Assembly: GCA_023131975.1 (NCBI GenBank)
Contig: JAGLYV010000016.1
Span: 20,842-84,841 of the forward strand
Source: Candidatus Krumholzibacteriia bacterium
Lineage (GTDB): Bacteria > Krumholzibacteriota > Krumholzibacteriia > Krumholzibacteriales > Krumholzibacteriaceae
Length of the DNA: 64,000 bases
Reading direction: 5' to 3'
The notes below the pieces were generated by a model. The model worked only from the letters and a program-made list of their open reading frames with translations. It searched no databases and was not told the DNA's origin. Numbering within the stretch: the first letter of the stretch is position 1; every line of letters starts with the position of its first letter. The position numbers and the translations under genes are program-made. This document shows positions 27,548 through 37,112 of this stretch, in pieces.

Positions 27548-28705
27548 TCATTCATGCTCACCATGATCCGACCGGACAAGGCCGATCAGCAGTTTTCCAA
27601 TCCTGGTATTTTCGTAAATTCCTGAAAATTTTTCCGCTGAAGGACCATCAGCTAAAAGAGGGACCATCGAAGCAGTATGATGTCCAGTAGTCCATCCCCA
27701 CTCGGTAACGCTGCTGTCCGCGACACTCCCATCATGCACGGCAAACCCTCCGGTCTCATGGTCGGACGTTACTATTACAAGCGTTTCTCCATCAGCCATG
27801 GAAAAATCCAGCGCGACTCCGACTGCGTCATCGAAATCCTTCATCTCAAGCATCATACCGTGAAAATCATGATCGTGTGCTTCCCAGTCTATCTGAGAAC
27901 CTTCGACCATCAAAAAAAATCTTTTTCCGTCGGATGAAAGAATTTTTATAGCTTTCTTCGTCATCTCGGAAAGTGATATCTCCCGTCCGGGGAGACACTC
28001 GGGGTGTTTCAGAGAAATGAAGGCCGCTGCCGACCCGGAATCCGGCAATTGCAGAAGTTCCTCAGGGGACATGACCACGTTCATTCTCGCCAACAGAATA
28101 CTCAATGGATCGCATCCATCGGTTCTTTTGCTGGCTGGATCGCTGGATGGAAGAAACCAGGCCAGGCCACCCCCAAAAATCAGGTCCACTCCACTTTCTG
28201 CCATCTGCAATGCGATGTCGCAGCACATACTCCTTGAACTGACATGTGATACGAATACCGCCGGAGTAGCATGTGTGATGGCGCAGGTAACGACGAGTCC
28301 TGTCGACCATCCCTCCATCTCGGCATACTCCAGGACCGTCTTCAGAGGATTACCATCACAATCCACCGAAATAGCGCCGTTGTAAGTCTTCTCTCCCGTA
28401 GCTATAGCCGTACCAGAGGCCGCCGAATCAGTGACATAGCATCCTAACGGAATAGTCGACTGCAGACCGACTACTTTCATCCTCTCCATCTTCAATGAAC
28501 CCAGGATGGTCCTCGCTGCTGTGATGTGGGGAATACCCATACCATCTCCGATGAACAGTATTATGTTGTCTGGCAACTTCCGTTCCCCGGATAGCGTTTC
28601 CCCAGGCAACAAAATAACCGGGACCAGCAGCAACACAACGACTATCATAAAGCTCGCCTTCAAAGATCTGGTTGATTCCTGCATAAACCCTCTCATCTGA
28701 TTCAT
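27548..28705 (-). CDS. Alkaline phosphatase, PhoA family
   Basis: NIILFIGDGMGIPHITAAR, CYVTDSAASGTAIATGEKTYNGAI, VEGSQIDWEAHDHD, VIVTSDHETGGFAV. Confidence 0.94.
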   Translation of the reverse strand: MNQMRGFMQESTRSLKASFMIVVVLLLVPVILLPGETLSGERKLPDNIILFIGDGMGIPHITAARTILGSLKMERMKVVGLQSTIPLGCYVTDSAASGTAIATGEKTYNGAISVDCDGNPLKTVLEYAEMEGWSTGLVVTCAITHATPAVFVSHVSSRSMCCDIALQMAESGVDLIFGGGLAWFLPSSDPASKRTDGCDPLSILLARMNVVMSPEELLQLPDSGSAAAFISLKHPECLPGREISLSEMTKKAIKILSSDGKRFFLMVEGSQIDWEAHDHDFHGMMLEMKDFDDAVGVALDFSMADGETLVIVTSDHETGGFAVHDGSVADSSVTEWGWTTGHHTASMVPLLADGPSAEKFSGIYENTRIGKLLIGLVRSDHGEHE

Positions 28706-28709
28706 CTCC

Positions 28710-29138
28710 TCATGAAGAATGATCGTGGACTATCTTCCATCCGCCAATCTTCCTTCTGATCATAAGGGTAAATAACCCCTCCCTGTCACCGTCTTCTAGG
28801 GCGACATGCCAGTTCCCGCGGACAAAAGCGGAATCACCTGATAACAACTCTACACGCAGGCCGGAGAACTTCAACTCCCCCCTCTGATCGTCGAAATACT
28901 TATCATCATACATCGATCTTACGGTACTCCAGCCCATCAGCATCTTTTTGCCGGAGTGAAAACTTAATGAATCACTTTTCCAATATCCGCTCATATACCC
29001 AGCGATGTTTCCGCTGTTCCAGCTCTTTACCTGATAGTCGAGCATCTCCAGTATCTCAGAGACCGCATCCTGTCCGGTGACGGCCCCCGGAGCAGAGACA
29101 AAAAGAAACAACACAGACACAAGAATTATGATCTTCAA
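28710..29138 (-). CDS. Exported SnoaL/NTF2-like (DUF4440-type) protein
   Basis: Signal peptide, then VSEILEMLDYQVKSWNSGNIAGYMSGYWKSDSLSFHSG...GLFTLMIRRKIGGWKIVHDHSS. Confidence 0.75.
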   Translation of the reverse strand: MKIIILVSVLFLFVSAPGAVTGQDAVSEILEMLDYQVKSWNSGNIAGYMSGYWKSDSLSFHSGKKMLMGWSTVRSMYDDKYFDDQRGELKFSGLRVELLSGDSAFVRGNWHVALEDGDREGLFTLMIRRKIGGWKIVHDHSS

Positions 29139-29752
29139 TTTTTTCTACCTCCCTCTTCACTATAGGGAAAGGCCCCTGAACGGACGAGCCTGGCTTTGTC
29201 CCCACTGAAATCCACAATCGTCGAAGGTCCGGTCCGAGACCTGCCTCTCGCGGAAATATAAAACCCGAGTCCCGGAAAAGTCCGACGTATGTCAGCTATC
29301 CTCTTCATGGGAAGCATTCCACTCCTGTTTGCACTGGTGGAGACAAGGGGAGAACCGACAGCCGATATTATACTACGCAATTCATCGGCAGCAGGTATCC
29401 TGACCGCGACTATCATGTCAGGTCTGAGAACAGGTAGTATCTTATCAGACGCGGGAAGTAAGGCCGTCAATCTTGCCGGCCAGATGCGGCTCAACATCCT
29501 TCTCGAATCACCGGGCCAGTGCGAGACATATCTGTCGACCATCTCAACATTCGACATCAGAAGAATCAATCCAGCTTCTTTATTCCTGCCCTTGACCCTT
29601 ATGATCTTCTCCACAGCATCGATATTAAGGGCCTTGCAATGCAACCCGTAGATAGTGTCAGTAGGAAGTACACCCACTCCACCCGACTCGATCATCGATA
29701 CGATGTTTTCGATTTTCTTGAGTGTATAATACCCGCTCAGGTCTGTTTCCAT
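29135..29752 (-). CDS. L-threonylcarbamoyladenylate synthase (YrdC/Sua5 family)
   Basis: GVGVLPTDTIYGLHCKALNIDAVEKIIRVKGRNKEAGLILLMSN; AVRIPAADELRSIISAVGSPLVSTSANRSG. Confidence 0.92.
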   Translation of the reverse strand: METDLSGYYTLKKIENIVSMIESGGVGVLPTDTIYGLHCKALNIDAVEKIIRVKGRNKEAGLILLMSNVEMVDRYVSHWPGDSRRMLSRIWPARLTALLPASDKILPVLRPDMIVAVRIPAADELRSIISAVGSPLVSTSANRSGMLPMKRIADIRRTFPGLGFYISARGRSRTGPSTIVDFSGDKARLVRSGAFPYSEEGGRKN

Positions 29753-30204
29753 GAATCGCGCAGTCTTCCTATAGCCTGCTTTATGGATTCGTCATTTATC
29801 GCCAGGATCTCCGCCGCGAGGACTGCGGCATTCTTTGCTCCCGCCCTGCCGACTGCTACCGTTGCGACAGGTATTCCCGGAGGCATCTGGACTATAGAGA
29901 GGAGTGCGTCCATTCCGTCCGGCAGGCCACTGGGAATAGGGACGCCGATTACAGGAAGCGAAGTAACAGAAGCGACAAATCCCGGCAAAGCCGCAGCCAT
30001 ACCGGCTCCAGCGATGAAGACCCGTGCACCCCTGCTTTTTGCCTCCAGAATATAATCTCTTGTCGCGTCCGGCATCCTGTGCGCGGACGATACTTTCAGT
30101 TCACCTTTCACGCCGAGTTTTTCCAACTGCTGCATGCAGGCTTCCATGACCTCTCTGTCAGACTCACTTCCCATGAGAACAGCTACCTGCAATCCATCTT
30201 TCAA
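29737..30204 (-). CDS. purE: 5-(carboxyamino)imidazole ribonucleotide mutase PurE (apparent TTG start)
   Basis: LMGSESDREVMEACMQQLEKLGV, VSSAHRMPD, AGAGMAAALPGFVASVTSLPVIGVPIPS. Confidence 0.93.
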   Translation of the reverse strand: MKDGLQVAVLMGSESDREVMEACMQQLEKLGVKGELKVSSAHRMPDATRDYILEAKSRGARVFIAGAGMAAALPGFVASVTSLPVIGVPIPSGLPDGMDALLSIVQMPPGIPVATVAVGRAGAKNAAVLAAEILAINDESIKQAIGRLRDSWKQT

Positions 30205-30246
30205 TTCGTACTCCTTTCAATTCGTATAGTCACGCCGTTTATTCTG

Positions 30247-31515
30247 TCAGGACTCAAGACCTTTATGTCCGATATCCTTTCTATGGAAATGCCCCTCGAA
30301 TTCAATTGAATCGACTCCCCTGTACGCTTTATCCAGTGCTTCCCGGAGTGTCCGCGCAACAGCCGTTACGCCCAGGACCCTTCCCCCATTCGTTACCAGT
30401 TTATTGTCCTTGATAGCGGTCCCCGCGTGAAACACGATGGAACCCTGGTCATCCGCATCCTCCAGCCCGGATATTGCAAATCCCTTTTCATACGCCCCGG
30501 GGTATCCACCTGACGCCATCACTATACATACACAGGCATCTTCGCTGTTTTCAAAATCGACACTCTCGAGATTTTTGTTGGTAGCCTCATAGAGTATCTC
30601 AAACAGGTCTCCCTTGAAGAGCGGGAGTATTACCTGTGTCTCCGGATCACCGAATCTACAATTATACTCCAGGACTTTTGGCCCATCACTTGTGATGATG
30701 AGGCCGAAATAAATAACACCCGCGCCAGTCACCTCTTCAGCCTGGATACCGTTCAGTGTCGGCTCGATGATCTCGATCCTGATCTTCTCACTCAGATCAT
30801 GATCAAGTAATGGGACAGGCGCATAGGCGCCCATTCCCCCTGTATTGGGGCCCTCATCGTTCTCGAAAGCCCTCTTGTGATCCTGTGATGGGACAAAAAG
30901 CCGGTAATCCTTTCCATCGAAGATCGCCAGGATAGATAATTCTGGCCCATCGAGATATTCCTCGATCACAACCCGGGCTCCTGCCTCACCGAAAGCTTTT
31001 TCTTTCATCATACTATCAATAGCTTTCCTGGCCTCTTCCCGCGTCTCGCAAATGATTACACCCTTCCCTGCGGCAAGACCATCAGCTTTGACCACATATG
31101 GAGGCGAACCGATATCCAGCGCTTTCTGAGCCGAGGAATAATCGTCGAATGCGGCAAAATCTCCTGTCGGAATCTTGTATTTTCTCATAAATTCCTTCGC
31201 CCAGACCTTGCTTCCTTCCAGAAGTGCTCCACGCGAATCAAATCCGAATATCCTCAAGCCGTTCTCGTTGAAAAGATCTACGATCCCCGACACAAGAGGC
31301 GCTTCAGGCCCGATTACGGTGAGATCGATCTTTTTCTCGAGCGCAAAGGTGAGCAGGGCTTTTCTGTCTTCAGCGGCAATATCGACACATTCGGCCAGCT
31401 CGGCGATCCCGGCATTACCGGGAGCGGCGAATATCTTGTCGACTTTTTTAGATTGCGCGAGCTTCCATACAAGCGTATGCTCTCTTCCTCCCCCTCCGAC
31501 AATAAGGACTTTCAT
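30247..31515 (-). CDS. purD: Phosphoribosylamine-glycine ligase
   Basis: MKVLIVGGGGREHTLVWKLAQS, VVKADGLAAGKGVIIC, GPNTGGMGAYAPVPL, EYNCRFGDPETQVILPL. Confidence 0.97.
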   Translation of the reverse strand: MKVLIVGGGGREHTLVWKLAQSKKVDKIFAAPGNAGIAELAECVDIAAEDRKALLTFALEKKIDLTVIGPEAPLVSGIVDLFNENGLRIFGFDSRGALLEGSKVWAKEFMRKYKIPTGDFAAFDDYSSAQKALDIGSPPYVVKADGLAAGKGVIICETREEARKAIDSMMKEKAFGEAGARVVIEEYLDGPELSILAIFDGKDYRLFVPSQDHKRAFENDEGPNTGGMGAYAPVPLLDHDLSEKIRIEIIEPTLNGIQAEEVTGAGVIYFGLIITSDGPKVLEYNCRFGDPETQVILPLFKGDLFEILYEATNKNLESVDFENSEDACVCIVMASGGYPGAYEKGFAISGLEDADDQGSIVFHAGTAIKDNKLVTNGGRVLGVTAVARTLREALDKAYRGVDSIEFEGHFHRKDIGHKGLES

Positions 31516-31799
31516 CTCTCAGCATTCTCCTTATTCAAACAATAGACTATTGATTCACTGCCATCTGCAGGACAAATTAACATAGACCGGTGTCTTCTGC
31601 AAAGTCATAATTCCTGTCTGTCGTATCCTCATATCGCATCAATACGAAAGAATCCACATTTAGCGCAAATACTGTGCGGGTCCTGTTATCAGGATTACAA
31701 CCTGTCATCCGACCATTGTAGTATAATATTGTCATTGACCTGTGTCCCGGAACCGGTATTCTGGGAAATCGGCGAAACTTTTACAAGTGAGGAGACGCA

Positions 31800-32567
31800 A
31801 TGCCTCCCTCGTTCAGCAAGGCTATTACAAGACCCCCCTGTGAAGAATTCCGTAATGGATTGACCAGCGCCGAATGGGGACCTCCCGACCTGGAACTCGC
31901 TCTTACCCAGCATTTCGCCTACAAAAAAGCTCTTTTCGATCTGGACCTGGAAGTACACGATCTTGATCCAGATAGCGATCACCCCGATTCGACATTTGTC
32001 GAAGACACAGCGGTCGTGACCCCTGAAGTGGCGGTGATCATGCGTCCCGGTGCGGATTCAAGACTCCAGGAAGCAGAAAATATTTCTCCTGTTCTTGAAA
32101 GATTCAGACCTGTAGAACGAATCATTCCTGATGGACGTATAGATGGTGGCGACGTCCTTCAGGCAGATGACATCTTCTATATCGGCCTTTCTGACAGGAC
32201 CGATGTTGAAGGTGCATCACAATTATCGAGTATTCTCGAGACTCATGGATACCATTGCCATACCGTCAGAATCGAGGGTTGCCTTCATCTCAAATCGGCT
32301 GTCAATTATCTTGGTAATGATATTATGATAGTAGATGAAAGATACGGGAATCTTCCATTTCTGGATAAATACAGACTTGTCATCGTCCCCTGTGGAGAAT
32401 CCTACGCAGCAAACTCCCTTCTCGTAAACGGTATCGTTCTGGTCCCCACGGGCTTTCCAGAAACATCAGAAAACATCGAAAAGGCGGGACTCGACATCCT
32501 GATGCTCGAAATGTCTGAGTTCATGAAGATGGATGGCGGATTGAGCTGTCTGTCTCTTCGCTTCTGA
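31800..32567 (+). CDS. Dimethylarginine dimethylaminohydrolase-like (DDAH) hydrolase
   Basis: FVEDTAVVTPEVAVIMRPGADSR, DGRIDGGDVLQADDIFYIGLSDRTD, EGCLHLKSAVNYLGND catalytic His, C-terminal DGGLSCLSLRF with catalytic Cys. Confidence 0.88.
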   Translation: MPPSFSKAITRPPCEEFRNGLTSAEWGPPDLELALTQHFAYKKALFDLDLEVHDLDPDSDHPDSTFVEDTAVVTPEVAVIMRPGADSRLQEAENISPVLERFRPVERIIPDGRIDGGDVLQADDIFYIGLSDRTDVEGASQLSSILETHGYHCHTVRIEGCLHLKSAVNYLGNDIMIVDERYGNLPFLDKYRLVIVPCGESYAANSLLVNGIVLVPTGFPETSENIEKAGLDILMLEMSEFMKMDGGLSCLSLRF

Positions 32568-32739
32568 ATCTCCACTTTTGGACTGATGTTTAACGGACAC
32601 CTGTATAACATCGTGCCTCCAGACACAAACGTGTGCGGCCCGGAATAGTCCTATATCATTCTTTCAATTTGAAACCTTCCCCCTCTATTTCCGTACTCTA
32701 TCTGAGCCCTGACAGGTAGTTCGATGTAAGGAGAAGGAA

Positions 32740-33792
32740 ATGAACAGGTGCATCAGTCTTATATTTATCCTCATAGCGCTTGGTATAATGTCGACCACAG
32801 GAAGCTGCGGCGGAAACGGCCACTCAGAACCCGTGAAGGAAGAAGACAAACTGGTAGTACCCGTTGAAGTAGATATAGTCAGTATCGGAGATATTGCCGC
32901 GTACTTCACGGGAACCGCTACGATCGAGGCGGAAGAAGAGACTGAAGTCGTGGCAAAAGTCAGCGGAACCGTTGAAGAGATCATGGTCGAGGAAGGTGAA
33001 TTTGTAAAATCCGGCCAGATTCTGGCCAAACTCGACGACGAAATGATCTCGGTCCAGCTTAAACAGGCCGAAGCGAACTTGAGAAAGATGGAAAGTAATT
33101 TCGAACGAAACAAGAACCTTCACGAGAAGAACCTTATCAGTACCGAAATCTACCAACAGACAAAATATGAATATGAACAGCAGAAAGCATCATACGACAT
33201 GGCAAGACTCAACCTCGATTATACCGAGATCAGAACTCCGATCAGCGGTATCGTGTCGATCCGGTTGATCAAAAAAGGAAATATGATCCTGCAGAACCAG
33301 TCCACATTCAAAGTTTCGGGCTTTGATCCTCTTATCGCCGTGCTTTACGTTCCCGAGAGACAATTGGCCAAACTGAGGACCGGACTCCTTGCAAGGCTGA
33401 GTGTCGATGCCATTGAAGACAGAGAGATTGACGGACATATCGAAAGGATCAGTCCGATTGTCGATCCCGCGACTGGAACGGTGAAGGTGACAATAGAGAC
33501 CAACGATTCGCTGGGAAGGTTAAGACCCGGCATGTTCGCCCGAATCAAGATCATATACGATGTACACGTTGGCGCACTGAAGATCCCCAAGGATGCGATA
33601 ATCTCCGAAGATCGGGAGTCAGCCGTATTCGTAGTGCAGGACAGTGTCGCATATCGGCGTAGCATCTCCCTGGGATACATCAACACTACTCATGTCGAGG
33701 TACTCGAAGGCCTTGCGCATGAAGACGTGATCGTCACTACCGGCAAAGGCAGCCTTAGGGACAGCACGAGAGTCGAAATCGTAAAACAATAA
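32740..33792 (+). CDS. RND efflux periplasmic adaptor (membrane fusion) lipoprotein-like protein
   Basis: EETEVVAKVSGTVEEIMVEEGEFVKSGQILAKLDDE; LNLDYTEIRTPISGIVSIRLIKKGNMI; N-terminal Cys after the signal peptide. Confidence 0.92.
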   Translation: MNRCISLIFILIALGIMSTTGSCGGNGHSEPVKEEDKLVVPVEVDIVSIGDIAAYFTGTATIEAEEETEVVAKVSGTVEEIMVEEGEFVKSGQILAKLDDEMISVQLKQAEANLRKMESNFERNKNLHEKNLISTEIYQQTKYEYEQQKASYDMARLNLDYTEIRTPISGIVSIRLIKKGNMILQNQSTFKVSGFDPLIAVLYVPERQLAKLRTGLLARLSVDAIEDREIDGHIERISPIVDPATGTVKVTIETNDSLGRLRPGMFARIKIIYDVHVGALKIPKDAIISEDRESAVFVVQDSVAYRRSISLGYINTTHVEVLEGLAHEDVIVTTGKGSLRDSTRVEIVKQ

Positions 33793-33802
33793 CGGGAAAA
33801 AT

Positions 33803-36800
33803 ATGAAAATCATTGAAATCTCTATCAGTAGACGCGTGACAATAGCCATGTTTACGGTCGCCGTGATACTGTTTGGTTTCGTTTCTTTTTTCAGGTTAAA
33901 AATAAATCTTCTTCCGGAACTTACCTATCCGACTCTGACGATAAGGACCGAATATCCAGGTGCCGCTCCTGCCGAAATCGAGAACCTTATCTCAAAACCT
34001 GTCGAAGAAGCCCTTGGTGTAGTAAAAAGCGTTAACAGAGTGAGCTCTATCTCTAGATCCGGTCAATCCGACGTTATCCTGGAATTCGAATGGGGCACCG
34101 ACATGGATTTTGCCGGACTCGACGTCCGGGAAAAACTCGACGCGCTTGAATTACCTCTGGATGTGCAGAGACCGAGCATCCTGCGTTTCGACCCCTCCCT
34201 CGATCCAATCCTGAGGTTCGGATTCAGCAGGAAACCGGGCTCCGTGAAAACAGCCGTGGAAGATACCACTGAAACTGCAGGCGAAAAACCTTCATTCGAT
34301 GAAGAAGAACTCAAATTTCTGCGCCGATTCGCGGAAGAGGAGATCAAGAAGGAACTTGAGGCGGCACTGGGAGTCGCCGCCGTAAAGGTCAGTGGTGGCC
34401 TTGAGGACGAGATTCAGATCCTGGTCGACCAGGCTCGCCTCGCTCAACTGGATCTTCCGATCGACCAATTGGCCAGACAGATAGGTTCTGAAAACGTAAA
34501 TCTGTCAGGAGGGCGCCTTGAGGAAGGGACCCAGCAATACCTCGTCCGCACACTTAACCAGTTTCAGTCCATCGAGGAGATCCAGGATATCATAATATCC
34601 ACCAAGGATGGGAAACCTACATACCTTCGTGATGTTGCTATTGTCAAACACGGATATAAAGAGCGTGAAGCGATTACCAGGCTGGACAAGGTCGAAGCAG
34701 TGGAAATCGCCCTATACAAGGAAGGTGACGCCAATACTGTGGCTGTCGCCAGAGCTGTGGAACGAAAACTTGCGAGGGTCCGGAATATTCTTCCCGAAGA
34801 TTATGAGCTTGTCAGTGTATATGATCAGTCCACGTTTATCACACAGGCAGTAAACGAAGTTATCCAGGCTGCCATCATCGGGGGCATTCTCGCAGTCATC
34901 ATATTGTATTTTTTCCTGCAGAGTTTCTGGGCGACCGTTATCATATCGATGTCAATACCCGTCTCGGTGATAGCCACTTTCAACCTGATGTACGGCTCCG
35001 ATCTGACACTGAACATAATGTCTCTCGGCGGTATCGCCCTGGGAGTAGGAATGCTTCTCGACAACTCTATCGTTGTCCTCGAAAACATAGCCCGTCACAG
35101 GGAAAAGGGAAAGTCTGTCCTCGATGCGGCAAAAGACGGTGCCAGCGAAGTCGGTATGGCAGTCACTGCATCTACTCTTACTACTGTCGCCGTATTCCTC
35201 CCTCTCGTTTTCGTTAAGGGGATTTCAGGCCAGCTCTTCCGCGACCAGGCATTGACCGTGACTTTCTCTCTGCTCGCCTCTCTCGTCGTCGCGCTTACGC
35301 TCATACCCATGCTGGCGTCGCTTCAAGGAAGAAAGGCCGAAATCATCCCGGAGACTCAACGAAAAGAACCCAGGACCCGCTTCGGTCGATTCTTCAGAAA
35401 GATCTATATCTTCATCTTCTTTACTGTCCCCATATCGATTTTAAAGGCGGGTAGAAAGGTGATCGGCTGGTTCGTCAGCCTGATAATGATTGTTCTTCGT
35501 CCCCTGCTGAGACTCTTTCAGAAATTCTACAACTCGCTCGAAGACAGGTATTACGGATTACTTGACTGGTCACTTTCACACAGGGGCCGGATTATCTTCA
35601 TCGCGCTGGTCATGTTTGGCCTTTCATTGATGCTGATTCCCTCTCTGGGCGTTGAACTCATCCCTCAGCTTTCACAGGGAGAATTCGGTGTCGAATTCAG
35701 GCTTCCGCCAGGGACCCCTCTGGAAGTGACATCGGCGAAACTGGCCGGAGTACAGAGTGTAGCTTCTGACATCGATGGTGTAAGGACCACTTTCTCAGTG
35801 TCTGGCTCAGGTAACCGCATGGATGCCAACCCTGAACAGGGTGGCGAGAACTGGGGAAAATTGAACGTGGTTCTCGGGTCAAACGCCCGAAAGGATGATG
35901 AAGACAGGGTCATGAACCGCCTGCGAAAGGACCTGAAGAGTATTCCGGATCTCCAGTACAAATTTTCCCGTCCTACCCTTTTTACCTTCAGGACTCCCGT
36001 AGAAATAGAAATATCCGGGTTCGAACTGCGACACCTTAACCGTATCAGCAAAGAGATCGTCTCTGGTTTGGATTCATCCCCCCGATTTGCCGATGTCAAA
36101 TCGACCATACAGAACGGACATCCGGAGATCCAGATCAAATTTGACAGGGAACGCGCGGCATCCCTGGGATTTGCGGTCTACCAGATCGCCGATCGTGTTG
36201 TAAGCAAGGTCAGAGGAGATGTCGCCACAAGGTATTCCTGGCGGGATCGACGAATCGATGTCCTGGTCCGTGCCAGGGAGGCTGACAGGAATTCGATCGA
36301 CAAGATCCGCAAACTCGTCATCAATCCCGAGAGCGAAAAGCCTGTGACTCTTGAAGCTGTCGCTGACGTGATCATCGCTACCGGGCCTGGAGAAATCCGG
36401 AGAATAGACCAGGAACGTGTAGCTATCGTCACAGCGAACCTGAACTACGGAGACCTTGGAACAGCGGCAGAAGAGATCAACACCATCATTGACCGCGTTC
36501 CGATACCTGCCGGGTTCAACGTCAGTCTTTCCGGACAAAACAGGGAGATGGCCACATCATTCAGATCCCTGCAGTTCGCTCTTATTCTTGCGATCTTTCT
36601 TGTCTACCTGGTCATGGCATCCCAGTTTGAATCCTTCCTTCACCCATTCGTGATACTTTTCACTATACCTCTGGCGCTTATTGGAGCGGTATTCGGTCTG
36701 TGGATCACGTCATCGACTATCAGCGTCGTCGTATTCATCGGCCTGATACTTCTCGCTGGGATCGTAGTCAATAATGCAATCGTTCTTATAGACCTCATAA

Positions 36801-37051
36801 ATAAATTAAGAGAACAAGGAATGGAAAAACTCGAAGCGATAAAGCAAGGGGGACGGACCAGGTTGAGGCCGATCCTTATGACGACGCTTACGACTACACT
36901 GGGACTTCTTCCACTCGCGATAGGGCTTGGAAAAGGCGCCGAGGTCAGAGCCCCGATGGCGATCACCGTCATAGGCGGATTGACGGTATCGACAGCTCTC
37001 ACCTTGATAGTCATCCCTGTAGTATATTCGATTTTCGACAGAAAAAAGTAA
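33803..37051 (+). CDS. RND efflux permease 1 (AcrB/HAE1-like)
   Basis: ORF 1082 aa; RVTIAMFTVAVILFGFVSFFRLKINLLPELTYPTLTIRTEYPGAAPAEIENLISKPVEEAL; GGIALGVGMLLDNSIVVLENI; GIVVNNAIVLIDLINKLREQG. Confidence 0.95.
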   Translation: MKIIEISISRRVTIAMFTVAVILFGFVSFFRLKINLLPELTYPTLTIRTEYPGAAPAEIENLISKPVEEALGVVKSVNRVSSISRSGQSDVILEFEWGTDMDFAGLDVREKLDALELPLDVQRPSILRFDPSLDPILRFGFSRKPGSVKTAVEDTTETAGEKPSFDEEELKFLRRFAEEEIKKELEAALGVAAVKVSGGLEDEIQILVDQARLAQLDLPIDQLARQIGSENVNLSGGRLEEGTQQYLVRTLNQFQSIEEIQDIIISTKDGKPTYLRDVAIVKHGYKEREAITRLDKVEAVEIALYKEGDANTVAVARAVERKLARVRNILPEDYELVSVYDQSTFITQAVNEVIQAAIIGGILAVIILYFFLQSFWATVIISMSIPVSVIATFNLMYGSDLTLNIMSLGGIALGVGMLLDNSIVVLENIARHREKGKSVLDAAKDGASEVGMAVTASTLTTVAVFLPLVFVKGISGQLFRDQALTVTFSLLASLVVALTLIPMLASLQGRKAEIIPETQRKEPRTRFGRFFRKIYIFIFFTVPISILKAGRKVIGWFVSLIMIVLRPLLRLFQKFYNSLEDRYYGLLDWSLSHRGRIIFIALVMFGLSLMLIPSLGVELIPQLSQGEFGVEFRLPPGTPLEVTSAKLAGVQSVASDIDGVRTTFSVSGSGNRMDANPEQGGENWGKLNVVLGSNARKDDEDRVMNRLRKDLKSIPDLQYKFSRPTLFTFRTPVEIEISGFELRHLNRISKEIVSGLDSSPRFADVKSTIQNGHPEIQIKFDRERAASLGFAVYQIADRVVSKVRGDVATRYSWRDRRIDVLVRAREADRNSIDKIRKLVINPESEKPVTLEAVADVIIATGPGEIRRIDQERVAIVTANLNYGDLGTAAEEINTIIDRVPIPAGFNVSLSGQNREMATSFRSLQFALILAIFLVYLVMASQFESFLHPFVILFTIPLALIGAVFGLWITSSTISVVVFIGLILLAGIVVNNAIVLIDLINKLREQGMEKLEAIKQGGRTRLRPILMTTLTTTLGLLPLAIGLGKGAEVRAPMAITVIGGLTVSTALTLIVIPVVYSIFDRKK

Positions 37052-37112
37052 TTTGGACAGGTATCCTCTCATCTACTCCAGATGAGTCGGGCAGGCAGGA
37101 AAGTCCAGCGAT

